Below, piece after piece: positions 8,846-16,723 of a DNA stretch of 64,000 bases. The notes beneath the pieces were generated by a model. It was not told the DNA's origin. It made no database searches and worked only from the letters and a program-made list of their open reading frames with translations. The stretch's first letter is position 1. Every line of letters starts with the position of its first letter. The DNA is from Alloactinosynnema sp. L-07. Lineage in GTDB: Bacteria; Actinomycetota; Actinomycetes; Mycobacteriales; Pseudonocardiaceae. Made by a program: the position numbers and the translations under genes. The DNA is taken from NCBI RefSeq assembly GCF_900070365.1, contig NZ_LN850107.1:3782001-3846000 (forward strand). Direction: 5' to 3'.

Positions 8846-9275
8846 CCGCGGGGCGGCGCATCGTGATGTGCTGGATGCCATCGTCGTCGTAGGGCTCGCC
8901 TACCGGGACATAGCCGAACCGGGCGTAGAGGCCCTGGGCCTGGACCTGGGCGTGCAGCTCGCTCTCCACATCGCCGAGGTACTCCACGGCGGCGGTCATG
9001 AGCTTGGCACCCAGGCCCTGGCCACGGGCCTCGACGGCGGTACAGACCCGACCGATCTTTGGCGGCTCACCGGCCAGCACCCGCAGGCACGCCAGCGGCG
9101 CGGGCGCGTCGGCGGGCTGCCACCAGAAGTGGACGGTGTCGACCAGCAGGTCGAGCCCGTCGAGTTCCGGATACGGGCAGTCCTGCTCGATGATGAAGAT
9201 GGCTACGCGCAGCCTGAGCAGGGCGTACAGCTCGGCGGTCGACAGGTCTGGGCCGGCGGCTCGGTGCAGGGTCAC
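8823..9275 (-). CDS. GNAT family N-acetyltransferase, ElaA type
   Basis: This 150-residue acetyltransferase has the ElaA opening LYALLRLRVAIFIIEQDCPYPELDGLD, the acceptor-side strand HFWW, then LACLRVLA and the acetyl-CoA loop region GRVCTAVEARGQGLGAKLM (R/Q-x-x-G-x-G/A form). It ends in LYARFGYVPVGEPYDDDGIQHITM. ElaA-like enzymes are cytosolic with poorly known acceptors. It is convergent with bioF and starts 25 bases from the trypsin gene stop. Confidence 0.88.
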   Translation of the reverse strand: MTLHRAAGPDLSTAELYALLRLRVAIFIIEQDCPYPELDGLDLLVDTVHFWWQPADAPAPLACLRVLAGEPPKIGRVCTAVEARGQGLGAKLMTAAVEYLGDVESELHAQVQAQGLYARFGYVPVGEPYDDDGIQHITMRRPAVSEARGR

Positions 9276-9300
9276 ACCATCCTGGATAGCACAGTGGACA

Positions 9301-10074
9301 CTACGGCTGGTCGAGTTGGGCCTTGATGTCGTCGGCGTAGCTGGCGACCCGGGTGTAGACGCCGGGTTTGCCCGCCTCGGCGCAGCCCTCGCCCCAGGAT
9401 GCGACGCCGACCAGTCTGCCCGCGACGACCAGCGGTCCGCCCGAGTCGCCCTGGCAGCTGTCGACGCCGCCTTCGGGATATCCGGCGCAGACCATGGATG
9501 CGGCCGAGAACCCCGCGTACGACTCGGCGCACGAAGCGTCGGCGATGATCGGGACCTCGGCTTTGAGGAGATAGCGGGAGGTGGGCCCGCCGTCGGACGT
9601 GCGGCCCCAGCCGAGGATGACGCCCCGCGTGCCGGGCTTGTACGCGTCAGCGTCGTCGGCCACCGTCAGCGGCCGCTGCGCGAGCGGTTCGGCGAGGGTG
9701 AGCACGGCGACATCGCTGCCTCCGACGACCTCGCCGAACTCGGGGTGGATCCAGGACTTGGCGACCCGGACCTCGACGCCGTCCGTGCCGCGCTTGTCCT
9801 CGCGGCCCGCGACGACACGGATGTCGTTGGCGTCATAGGCCTGAGCGCAGTGCGCCGCAGTGACGACCTTGTCCTTGGCGACGAGCGTGCCGCCGCAGAA
9901 CTGGTAGCCGTCGCGGGTGGCTATATAGACGATGTAGGGATGGTCGGCGATCTTGGCTCTGGTGCCGCCGACGATGTCTTGGCGCGCGTGGGCTACGAAC
10001 TGTCCGAGAATGACGGTGATGATGGCGATCGCGGCGATGACGCCGAGGATTCGGCGCGCGACGGTTCCCCCCAT
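9301..10074 (-). CDS. Secreted trypsin-like serine protease (S1 family)
   Basis: The protein has 257 residues. A hydrophobic signal segment (residues 9-28, ILGVIAAIAIITVILG) leads to the typical mature N-terminus IVGG at 34-37, so activation by cleavage after Asp33 or nearby is expected. The catalytic triad is intact: His in TAAHC, Asp in GGSDVAVL and Ser in CQGDSGGPL. The Asp in VDSCQGDSGGP indicates trypsin-like Arg/Lys specificity. Cysteine spacing fits three disulfides. It is divergent from the M15 lipoprotein gene across about 130 bases. Confidence 0.93.
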   Translation of the reverse strand: MGGTVARRILGVIAAIAIITVILGQFVAHARQDIVGGTRAKIADHPYIVYIATRDGYQFCGGTLVAKDKVVTAAHCAQAYDANDIRVVAGREDKRGTDGVEVRVAKSWIHPEFGEVVGGSDVAVLTLAEPLAQRPLTVADDADAYKPGTRGVILGWGRTSDGGPTSRYLLKAEVPIIADASCAESYAGFSAASMVCAGYPEGGVDSCQGDSGGPLVVAGRLVGVASWGEGCAEAGKPGVYTRVASYADDIKAQLDQP

Positions 10075-10205
10075 GGGAGAGTCTCCTGTCGGTGAGTCTG
10101 GGCAACGGCGTGTGCCCCCACAGACACGCTAGGTCAAATGGCGTAGCGAATGTGAGCCCATGTGGTCGCACGAACGGGTGGAAGTTGCTGAGGCATGCTG
10201 GAACC

Positions 10206-11096
10206 GTGCCGTATCGTCTGCCGACCGTCCTCACGCTAGCCGTCGCCCTGCTGGCAGCCGCCTGCGTAACCCCACCCGAACAGGACGCGGCTCGCAGCGC
10301 GACCTCACCCCGGACAACGTCGATCGAAGGCCCGACCGCCACCGCGCCTCCGATCACCACTACGCCCAGTACACCCGCGCCGACGACAACGACCGCGACA
10401 CCACCCGTGTGGGTGGTCGGCGCGAACCCACTGCCACTGCGACCCGACGGCTTCGGCAAGGTGCTGCCCACCCCGCCGGTGTTGGCCAACCGCGCGCTGC
10501 CGACCGCCGACCGCCTCCCCCCACCCACCGGCGGCTACGCGGCGACGATCAATCCGATTCCCGCCGATGTCCTGGCGCGCAGCACCTGGCGGCCGGAGTG
10601 CCCGGTCGGCAAGGACGACCTCCGATACCTGACGATGTCGTTCTGGGGCTACGACGGCCGTGCCCACACCGGCGAGATGATCGTCAACGCCCAGGCCGCC
10701 CAGGGCGTGACCAGGGTGTTCGGCAAGCTGTTCGAGGCACGGTTCCCGCTGGAGGAGATGCGGGTGACGGCCCGCCCGGAACTCGATCTGCACCCCACTG
10801 GCGACGGGAACAACACGACGGCGTTCGTGTGCAGGCCCGCCGTGAACCTGAAGACGTGGTCCGCGCACGCCTACGGCCTCGCGATCGACGTCAACCCGTT
10901 CTGCAATCCATACATCAAGGGCGACCTCGTGCTGCCGGAACTCGCTTCGTCCTATGTGGACAGGAAGAACGTCCGCCAAGGCATGATCTTCGCGGGCGAT
11001 CTGGCGGTCCGAGCGTTCACGAACATCGGCTGGACCTGGGGCGGCACCTGGACCTCCCCCCGCGACATCCAACATTTCAGCGCGACCGGAAGATGA
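10206..11096 (+). CDS. M15-type D,D-carboxypeptidase-like lipoprotein
   Basis: The protein has 296 residues from GTG 10206, placed so that the sequence opens with a lipoprotein signal (VPYRLPTVLTLAVALLAAAC, lipobox LAAAC). A Thr/Pro-rich linker of about 60 residues then precedes the peptidase domain. The zinc-site motif SAHAYGLAIDVNPF (SxHxxGxAxD) and a later QHF histidine are those of VanY/M15 enzymes that trim peptidoglycan stem peptides. It is therefore probably membrane-anchored on the outer face with the domain in the wall. The ribosome-binding site is weak. The minus-strand trypsin gene is divergent. Confidence 0.85.
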   Translation: MPYRLPTVLTLAVALLAAACVTPPEQDAARSATSPRTTSIEGPTATAPPITTTPSTPAPTTTTATPPVWVVGANPLPLRPDGFGKVLPTPPVLANRALPTADRLPPPTGGYAATINPIPADVLARSTWRPECPVGKDDLRYLTMSFWGYDGRAHTGEMIVNAQAAQGVTRVFGKLFEARFPLEEMRVTARPELDLHPTGDGNNTTAFVCRPAVNLKTWSAHAYGLAIDVNPFCNPYIKGDLVLPELASSYVDRKNVRQGMIFAGDLAVRAFTNIGWTWGGTWTSPRDIQHFSATGR

Positions 11097-11181
11097 CCGC
11101 GCGTACCGAGCGTCAGACGATCACGCCCGCTCGAAGGATGACAGCGGCAAGACCTTTGGCGACAGGAGATAGCGCGCTGGC

Positions 11182-11388
11182 GTGGGCGAAGTCGATCGCA
11201 CTGTTCTCCTGGCCGCGCTCACCGAGATCGGCGGGGCATGGCTGATCTGGCAGCGTGTCCGCGAACAATGCGGCCATGGATCGTCGGCGGAGTCCTTTCC
11301 TTGGGCTGTACGGATTCGTGGCCACGCTATCGGCTCCGCAGTGTGCCTCATCGGGGTCACCGTGATCATGTACGCGCCACGCACCTAG
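11182..11388 (+). pseudogene. Degraded UPF0060 (YnfA-like) membrane protein gene
   Basis: Pieces of the YnfA/UPF0060 family lie in order but in different frames: AKSIALF, then LLAALTEIGGAWLIWQRVREQ, then PWIVGGVLSLG, then GLYGFVATLS, and finally IGSAVCLIGVTVIMYAPRT ending at a TAG. Intact family members are about 110 residues, with a third-helix segment between GFVATL and the last helix that is missing here. At least three frame changes and a deletion of roughly 35 codons make the copy non-functional. The family assignment is by remembered consensus. From here to 11601 no other gene is visible. Confidence 0.72.
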
Positions 11389-11601
11389 GTTCGCGGGTCA
11401 TTGCATCCCCTGAACCAAAGCCGGCACGGCCATAGATCGCACCATCGCCTCGATCATGCCGACCAGCAGGATCGACTGCGGCATGGAGCCCCGGGGCCCG
11501 GAGGTATCAGCGCACGTTCAACCGAGGCCTCTTCGGCACCCGCCGATCGTTCGACCGAGCCCTACGGCACCCGCCGCGCGTTTAGCGGTGTGCCGCACTG
11601 G

Positions 11602-12654
11602 TTATGCCTTCGTGGTGGGTTCCTCCTCTGTCTTCGTGCCGTTGCCGAACTTGCTGAAGACCTTGCCCGCCGCTCCGGACAGCGCGTCGCCGACGTCGTT
11701 GAAGACCTTGAACAAGGGGTCGTTCGAGGTGCTGAAGGACTCCTTGTAGGACTTGGCCGCCGAACGAAGGTCGTCGGTGAAGGCGGACGACGGGTTGTCG
11801 TCGTCGCGGCGTGGGTACTCGCCCGCCAGGATGGCCCGGTATTCCTCCGACGCGGCCCAGCGCTGGAGTTGCGCGGCCCGGACGACGGCGAACGGGTGGC
11901 TCATCCCTTCCACCGCGCGCAGCTTGTGGATGCTGTCGCGGATGTCGTCGACCTCGTCGTACTCCTTGGCCTGCTGCAGGAACGACGGGATGTCGATCTG
12001 GGTCAGGTCGGTGCCGCCCGCGAGGTAGACGTGGGTGCGCAGCGCGGCCTGCGGGTCTTGGGCGCAGAGCAGGCCTGCCCGGTCGCACGTCAGCTCCGCC
12101 TTGCGGAACCACTCGCGCAGCGCCGCGATGGCCGCGCGCAGGGCCAGCGCGCCCGCCGGGATGAACGCGATGGTCATCTGCAGGTGCAGCAGCCGCAGCA
12201 GCAGCGTGCGCAGCACGGCGTGGCCCGAAAGCACGTGGCCCATCTCGTGGCCGATCACGAACCGCATGCTCTCGGTGTCGAGCGCCTCGACTAAGCCCGT
12301 GGTCAGGACGATGAAGGGCTCATCGATGCCGACCGTCATGGCGTTCGCGACCGGGTTGCGCTCGACGTAGATGTTGGGCACCGTGTCCAGGTCCAGCGTC
12401 TCGGCGCACTCGATCCGCAGCTGGTTCAGCTTCGGGTACTGCTTCTCGCCGACTCGGATCGCCGATGCCAACGCGAGCAGCCGCTCGCCGCGCTCACTGA
12501 ACAGTCCCGAGACCGCCTTGAGCACTTCGGACACCCCGGGCACCGCGCGCAGGCCCGCCATGGCCCCCCGGTCGGCCGGGTGCTCGTAGGCTCGCGGGCT
12601 GATCCTTGGAAAGCGCACGCGCGTGGTCGAGCGTGAGACTTCGTTGTCCGTCAC
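11602..12654 (-). CDS. M48 family metalloprotease
   Basis: The protein has 350 residues from GTG 12654, chosen because GGAGGAACCCA immediately precedes it. The zinc motif FVIGHEMGHVLSGH (HExxH) is followed by hydrophobic helices (LLLRLLHLQMTIAFIPAGALALRAAIAAL) and by EWFRKAELTCDRAGLLC, which supplies the third ligand Glu of the M48 (HtpX/Ste24-like) fold. The domain order fits membrane-associated M48 proteases of actinobacteria (YRFPRISPRAYEHPADR-type start). The C-terminal about 60 residues are Ser/Lys/Asp-rich and probably flexible. It is divergent from the PEBP gene. Confidence 0.9.
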   Translation of the reverse strand: MTDNEVSRSTTRVRFPRISPRAYEHPADRGAMAGLRAVPGVSEVLKAVSGLFSERGERLLALASAIRVGEKQYPKLNQLRIECAETLDLDTVPNIYVERNPVANAMTVGIDEPFIVLTTGLVEALDTESMRFVIGHEMGHVLSGHAVLRTLLLRLLHLQMTIAFIPAGALALRAAIAALREWFRKAELTCDRAGLLCAQDPQAALRTHVYLAGGTDLTQIDIPSFLQQAKEYDEVDDIRDSIHKLRAVEGMSHPFAVVRAAQLQRWAASEEYRAILAGEYPRRDDDNPSSAFTDDLRSAAKSYKESFSTSNDPLFKVFNDVGDALSGAAGKVFSKFGNGTKTEEEPTTKA

Positions 12655-12794
12655 TGGGTTCCTCCCCCAAACGTTCGACCCCTCGAATCGGTCAGGACCC
12701 AATGTAGGCGGATTCGTCGATGAGCGTCGGAGTTTGTCCACAGGCCGTCGGGGATAGCCTGCCGGGGACACCACCCCGCACCTGGAGGACTCCC

Positions 12795-13331
12795 ATGAGC
12801 CTGGATCGGCCGGTCGCGCCCGACCCGTACGAGCTGCTGCCCCGTGTCGCCGCCTTCACCGTCACCTCAGACGACATCGCCGATGGCGTGAAACTCGACC
12901 TCAAACACGTCTTCGGCGGCGCGGGCGGCGAGAACGTCTCCCCCCAGCTGACGTGGAGCGGGGCGCCGGAGGGCACCCGGAGCTACGTCGTGACCTGCTT
13001 CGACCCCGACGCCCCGATCCCGGGCGGTTTCTGGCACTGGATCGCGGTCAACATCCCGGCGTCGGTCACCGACCTGGCCGCAGGCGCCGGGTCAGGCGAC
13101 GAGACCCTGCCCGACGGCGCGTTCCACGTGCGCAGCGACTTCAGCACCCGCGACTTCGGCGGCGCCGCCCCGCCACAGGGCGACCAGGACCACCGCTACT
13201 ACTTCGTAGTGCACGCGGTCGACGTCGACAAACTCGACGTCGACGAGAACGCGAGCGCGGCGGTGGTGAGCTTCAACCTCGCGTTCCACACCCTGGGCCG
13301 GGCGATCATCACGCCGACCTACCAGCATTAG
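12795..13331 (+). CDS. YbhB/YbcL-type phosphatidylethanolamine-binding-like protein
   Basis: This 178-residue cytosolic protein starts at ATG 12795, with GGAGG 8 bases upstream. The PEBP family signature is clear: ENVSPQLTWSGAPEGTRSYVV, TCFDPDAPIPGGFWHWIAVNIPA, GGAAPPQGDQDHRYYFVVHAVD and the terminal LAFHTLGRAIITPTYQH. Bacterial members (YbhB, YbcL) have an anion-binding pocket formed by the DPDAP and H-x-Y elements; their ligand is unknown. Its stop codon overlaps that of the convergent AMIN-like gene by 4 bases. Confidence 0.93.
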   Translation: MSLDRPVAPDPYELLPRVAAFTVTSDDIADGVKLDLKHVFGGAGGENVSPQLTWSGAPEGTRSYVVTCFDPDAPIPGGFWHWIAVNIPASVTDLAAGAGSGDETLPDGAFHVRSDFSTRDFGGAAPPQGDQDHRYYFVVHAVDVDKLDVDENASAAVVSFNLAFHTLGRAIITPTYQH

Positions 13332-13717
13332 TGCTGGACGTCGATGACCAGCCGCGTCGGTGACGTGAGGGTGAAGACCGTCACCGACGCGCTGCGGCGC
13401 AGGCCGAGTCCGACGCCGACGACTCCCTCGAAATCGCCGTTGAGCGAGACGGCCATGACATTGGCGAGCTCACGGGTGCGGAACTTGCGCGGACCGGGGT
13501 AGGTCGACTCGCCCGCGTCGTTGTGCGCTGCCGCGCCATGAGCGTTGACCTGCACGAACGCGCACCCGGTGAGCCAGTCGACCTCGCCGCTGGGGTCGGC
13601 GATGAGTTCGTCGGTGGGATCGTGGGTGAAGGTGGGCGCGGTCCCGGTGAAGTCGAGAACGACCCGGTCGTAGCTCTCGTGCCTGCCGACCCGGATCCCG
13701 GTGAGCAAAGTGGTCAT
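13328..13717 (-). CDS. AMIN-like domain protein
   Basis: The protein has 129 residues from ATG 13717 (MTTLLTGIRVGRHESYDRVVLDFTG); GTG 13735 is six codons upstream. The pattern of basic residues followed by YDRVVLDFTG, then a run of beta strands and a final TSPTRLVIDVQH, is that of the AMIN-like domain found in many actinobacterial lipoproteins and wall proteins. No signal peptide is seen here, which is unusual for the family. It is divergent from mycothione reductase across only 48 bases and convergent with the PEBP gene. Confidence 0.75.
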   Translation of the reverse strand: MTTLLTGIRVGRHESYDRVVLDFTGTAPTFTHDPTDELIADPSGEVDWLTGCAFVQVNAHGAAAHNDAGESTYPGPRKFRTRELANVMAVSLNGDFEGVVGVGLGLRRSASVTVFTLTSPTRLVIDVQH

Positions 13718-13765
13718 GTGATGCAAGAGCGTCACGTGGTTCACCCGATACGGTTTGATTGTCGG

Positions 13766-15145
13766 GTGCGGAAATTCGACCTCATCATCATCGGCACCGG
13801 CTCCGGCAACTCCATCCTCGACTCCCGGTTCGCCGGGCTCGACGTGGCGATGGTCGAACGCGGCGTGTTCGGCGGTACCTGCCTGAACGTCGGCTGCATC
13901 CCGACCAAGATGTTCGTCCACACCGCCGACCTGGCCGCCACCCCCGCGGCGGCACAGCGATTCGGTGTCGACGAGACGTTGAACGGCGTGCGATGGCCCG
14001 AAATCCGCGATCGGGTGTTCGGCCGGATCGATCCGATCACCGAAGGCGGCAGGCAATACCGCGCTCACCACGCGGACAACGCCAACGTGACCCTCTTCGC
14101 GGGCAACTCCCGGTTTGTCGGGGAACGGACCATCCAGATCGATGGCGCCGAGACGATCACCGCTGATCGAATCGTCCTCGCCGCGGGCGGCAGGCCGGTC
14201 GTTCCGGACATCGAGGGCTTGGACGAGGTCCCGTTCCACACGAGCGACACCGTGATGCGCATCGCGGAGCTGCCGTCGCGGATGGTGATCCTTGGTGGCG
14301 GGTTCATCGCCGCCGAGTTCGCCCATGTCTTCTCGTCCTTCGGCGTCGAGGTGACGATCGTGGCTAGGTCCGGCGCGCTGCTGCGGCAGGAAGACCGCGA
14401 CGTCAGCGCCAGGTTCACCGAGTTGGCGAGGAGTCGCTGGGACGTGCGGCTGGAGCGCAAGACGGTGCGCGTGGACCGCGTCGGCGAGGGCGTGCGCCTC
14501 GAAATGGACGGCGCGGAGGTGGTCGACGCGGACGTCCTGCTGGTCGCCACCGGACGCACGCCCAATTCCGACCAGCTCAACTTGGCGGCGGCGGGGATCG
14601 ACGTCGATCCGGGCGGCTACGTGGTGGTCGACGAACATCAGCGGACGACAGCCGAGGGCGTGTGGGCGCTGGGCGACATCTGCTCGCCGTGGGAACTCAA
14701 GCACGTGGGCAACCACGAGGCTCGGGTCGTCCAGCACAACCTGCTCCACCCGGACGCGCCGATCGCCGCCGACCACAGGTTCGTGCCGCACGCGGTGTTC
14801 AGCTCGCCGCAGATCGCGTCGGTCGGGCTGACCGAGCAGGAAGCCGAGCGGCGGGGGGTGCGCTATGTCGTGTCGAAGCAGGATTACGCGGGAATCGCGT
14901 ACGGCTGGGCGATGGAGGACACGACCGGGTTCGCCAAGCTGCTGGCCGACCCCGCGACCGGGCAGCTGCTCGGCGCCCACATCATCGGACCGCAGGCGTC
15001 GACGGTGATCCAGCCCCTCATCCAGGCGATGAGTTTCGGACTCGACGCGCGGTCCATGGCGCGCGGGCAGTACTGGATCCATCCGGCGCTGCCGGAGCTT
15101 GTGGAGAACGCGCTGCTCAGCCTCCCACTGGAGATGGGACACTAG
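13766..15145 (+). CDS. mtr: Mycothione reductase
   Basis: This 459-residue flavoprotein disulfide reductase reduces mycothiol disulfide with NADPH in the cytosol. GTG 13766 gives the FAD motif IIGTGSGNS at residues 8-16 and the redox pair Cys39/Cys44 in GTCLNVGCIPTK. The NAD(P)-binding fold reads ILGGGFIAAEFAHVFSSFG and the FAD second motif ALGDICSPWELKH. The interface WIHPALPE carries the catalytic His/Glu. The absence of the usual GGxGxG Ala pattern and the TGSGN opening match Mtr rather than lipoamide dehydrogenase, and the length equals the mycobacterial enzyme. It marks the organism as a mycothiol user. Confidence 0.93.
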   Translation: MRKFDLIIIGTGSGNSILDSRFAGLDVAMVERGVFGGTCLNVGCIPTKMFVHTADLAATPAAAQRFGVDETLNGVRWPEIRDRVFGRIDPITEGGRQYRAHHADNANVTLFAGNSRFVGERTIQIDGAETITADRIVLAAGGRPVVPDIEGLDEVPFHTSDTVMRIAELPSRMVILGGGFIAAEFAHVFSSFGVEVTIVARSGALLRQEDRDVSARFTELARSRWDVRLERKTVRVDRVGEGVRLEMDGAEVVDADVLLVATGRTPNSDQLNLAAAGIDVDPGGYVVVDEHQRTTAEGVWALGDICSPWELKHVGNHEARVVQHNLLHPDAPIAADHRFVPHAVFSSPQIASVGLTEQEAERRGVRYVVSKQDYAGIAYGWAMEDTTGFAKLLADPATGQLLGAHIIGPQASTVIQPLIQAMSFGLDARSMARGQYWIHPALPELVENALLSLPLEMGH

Positions 15146-15183
15146 GGGTCGGAAGTGGGATGGCCGGACGAGAGGACGAACGC

Positions 15184-15858
15184 GTGCCGCTGGCGACGAC
15201 TCGACGGGCAGGTCTGGTCGACCAGGTGATCGAGCAGATGCGCACGGCGATCGCGAACGCCGAATGGAAGGTCGGCGAGCGCATCCCCACCGAACCCGAA
15301 CTCGTCACCGCCCTGGGCGTCGGTCGAAACACCGTACGCGAGGCGGTGCGGGCGCTGGCGCACGCCGGGCTGCTGGAGGTCCGGCAGGGTGACGGCACTT
15401 TTGTCCGCGCGACCAGCGAGTTCTCCGGCGCGGTTCGGCGACTGGCGGGCACGGAGCTGCGCGACGTCCTGCAGGTCCGCCGCACCCTGGAAGTCGAGGG
15501 CGCCCGGCTGGCCGCCACCCACCGGACCGACGAGGAACTGGGCGAGCTGACCGCGCTGCTGGACGTGCGCGAGCGGTCGATGCAGGCCAAGGACTACGAG
15601 ATCGGGGTCGACAAGGACGCCGAGTTCCACCTCGCCGTCGTCCGGTGCTCGCACAACGCGCTGCTCGCGGAGCTGTATCAGGGACTGACGGAGGTCGTGC
15701 GCGCCTCGGTCGCCAGCACGGTCCGTACGACGCCGAACAAGGCGAACATTGATCACCGAGGCCTCCTGAACGCCATCCGAGACGGCGACGCCGAACGCGC
15801 CGCGGCGGAGGCTGCGGGCTTCCTTGACGAGTTGCTCGCGGACCTGGATACCAAGTAG
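15184..15858 (+). CDS. FadR-type GntR family transcriptional regulator
   Basis: The protein has 224 residues from GTG 15184, preceded by GAGAGGA; ATG 15160 is an alternative. The N-terminal winged helix-turn-helix (LVDQVIEQMRTAIANAEWKVGERIPTEPEL, then GVGRNTVREAVRALAHAGLLEVRQGDGTFV) is followed by an FCD ligand-binding domain. Helical segments there (LQVRRTLEVEGARLAA, DAEFHLAVVRCSHNALL, IDHRGLLNAIRDGDAERAAAEA) contain the Asp/His metal-site residues of that domain. It probably represses a carboxylate-related target. The neighbouring mtr stops 38 bases upstream, so read-through is possible. Confidence 0.9.
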   Translation: MPLATTRRAGLVDQVIEQMRTAIANAEWKVGERIPTEPELVTALGVGRNTVREAVRALAHAGLLEVRQGDGTFVRATSEFSGAVRRLAGTELRDVLQVRRTLEVEGARLAATHRTDEELGELTALLDVRERSMQAKDYEIGVDKDAEFHLAVVRCSHNALLAELYQGLTEVVRASVASTVRTTPNKANIDHRGLLNAIRDGDAERAAAEAAGFLDELLADLDTK

Positions 15859-15862
15859 GTCC

Positions 15863-15891
15863 TAGGACTAAAGTCTGAGTCCTTTTCGGAC
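15863..15891 (+). promoter_or_regulatory. DosR/NarL-type palindromic operator (candidate)
   Basis: GACTAAAGTC at 15866-15875 is a perfect palindrome matching the core of the DosR (DevR) box, GGGACTWWAGTCCC; the flanks agree on the left (AGGACT) better than on the right (AGTCTG). A second inverted pair, GTCC-TTTTC-GGAC, follows at 15879-15891. Paired boxes upstream of stress genes are typical of hypoxia/redox regulons in actinobacteria. No intact gene follows on the plus strand. Confidence 0.5.
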
Positions 15892-16723
15892 CAGAGACCG
15901 ATGTCACCAGCCCGTTTCCGTCGTAACGTCGCTCATGTCACCGCAATCGGACGACAGGGAGCGATCATGACTGGCGGACAGCTTAGCCATCGCCGCACAC
16001 GCTGGGCACTCGGCGCCTCAACGCTGGCCATGAGCCCGGGCGCGGCTCGACGGGGACCGAGCCACTACGCGTCTGATGCTTGGGTCCGGGCCGAACCACG
16101 TCAACGGAGCGACCTCGACGCCACTGTCAAGACGGTGCGCGCTCACCCTGAGTGCCATCCGAGATCGAGACGGCGACCGGAACCTTGAGGTTCCTGCGAG
16201 GCCTGAGTTCAGGATGGTGCCGTTCCACGGCCACGGCCCTACGGAGGCGAGCTAGGGCTATCGGGTGGCTGACGGCAGCGGCCTGCGGACCCGCAGCCGT
16301 CAGAGGGCGGGCGCTGGCCTGCGGGCGCTGCCGAAAGGCAGGCGGCGGTTGACGGCAGGCGGTGGCACCGGCGCGTGGCGAATGGTGAGTACCCGGCAAC
16401 GCGCCAGGCGACAGCACGCGGCAGCACGGCGACGGGAGGCGGCGGCAGGAGGCGGGAGACGGCTCGCGGAGACAACGGCGCGTTGCAAACGGTAGGTACC
16501 GGCAGTTGCCAACGGCACGCGGCACGCGACAGGCGACAGGCGACAGGCGACAGGCGACCAGCACGCAACAGCACGAGGCAGGCGGCGGCAGGCGGCAGGC
16601 GATGTGTGGCGGGCCGGGATGGCTGGTGCCGCGCAGAAGGCAGCGGCGAGCGGCTGTTGGTGGAGGGTGGAGGTGGCAGGGATTACAGCGGGCGGTAGCA
16701 CCTAATCCCGTGGCGACGGGCGA
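15892..16723. other. Gene-poor stretch with a degraded frame and a simple-repeat field
   Basis: A GGGAG ribosome-binding site precedes an ATG at 15967 whose frame (MTGGQLSHRRTRWALGASTLAMS...) resembles no family and ends at 16188. A second frame from about 16139 (TLSAIRDRDGDRNLEVPARPEF...) ends at 16258, which may be the remnant of one former gene. From about 16260 to 16720 the DNA is built of imperfect CAGGCG/GGCAGGCGGC/GCACGCGGCA words with no codon bias in any frame. Confidence 0.5.
16526..16558. repeat. Tandem heptamer GCGACAG, four perfect copies plus a partial one
   Basis: GCGACAG is repeated four times without error (16526-16553), and GCGAC follows. It is the most regular part of the degenerate repeat field around it. 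On the minus strand it would encode repeated LSPVACR units, but no start, ribosome-binding site or bias supports translation. Confidence 0.8.

Noticed and set aside
16280..16600. Arg/Ala/Pro-rich proteins in the repeat field
   Set aside because: Open frames occur in several registers at once, which reflects the repeat composition and not coding.
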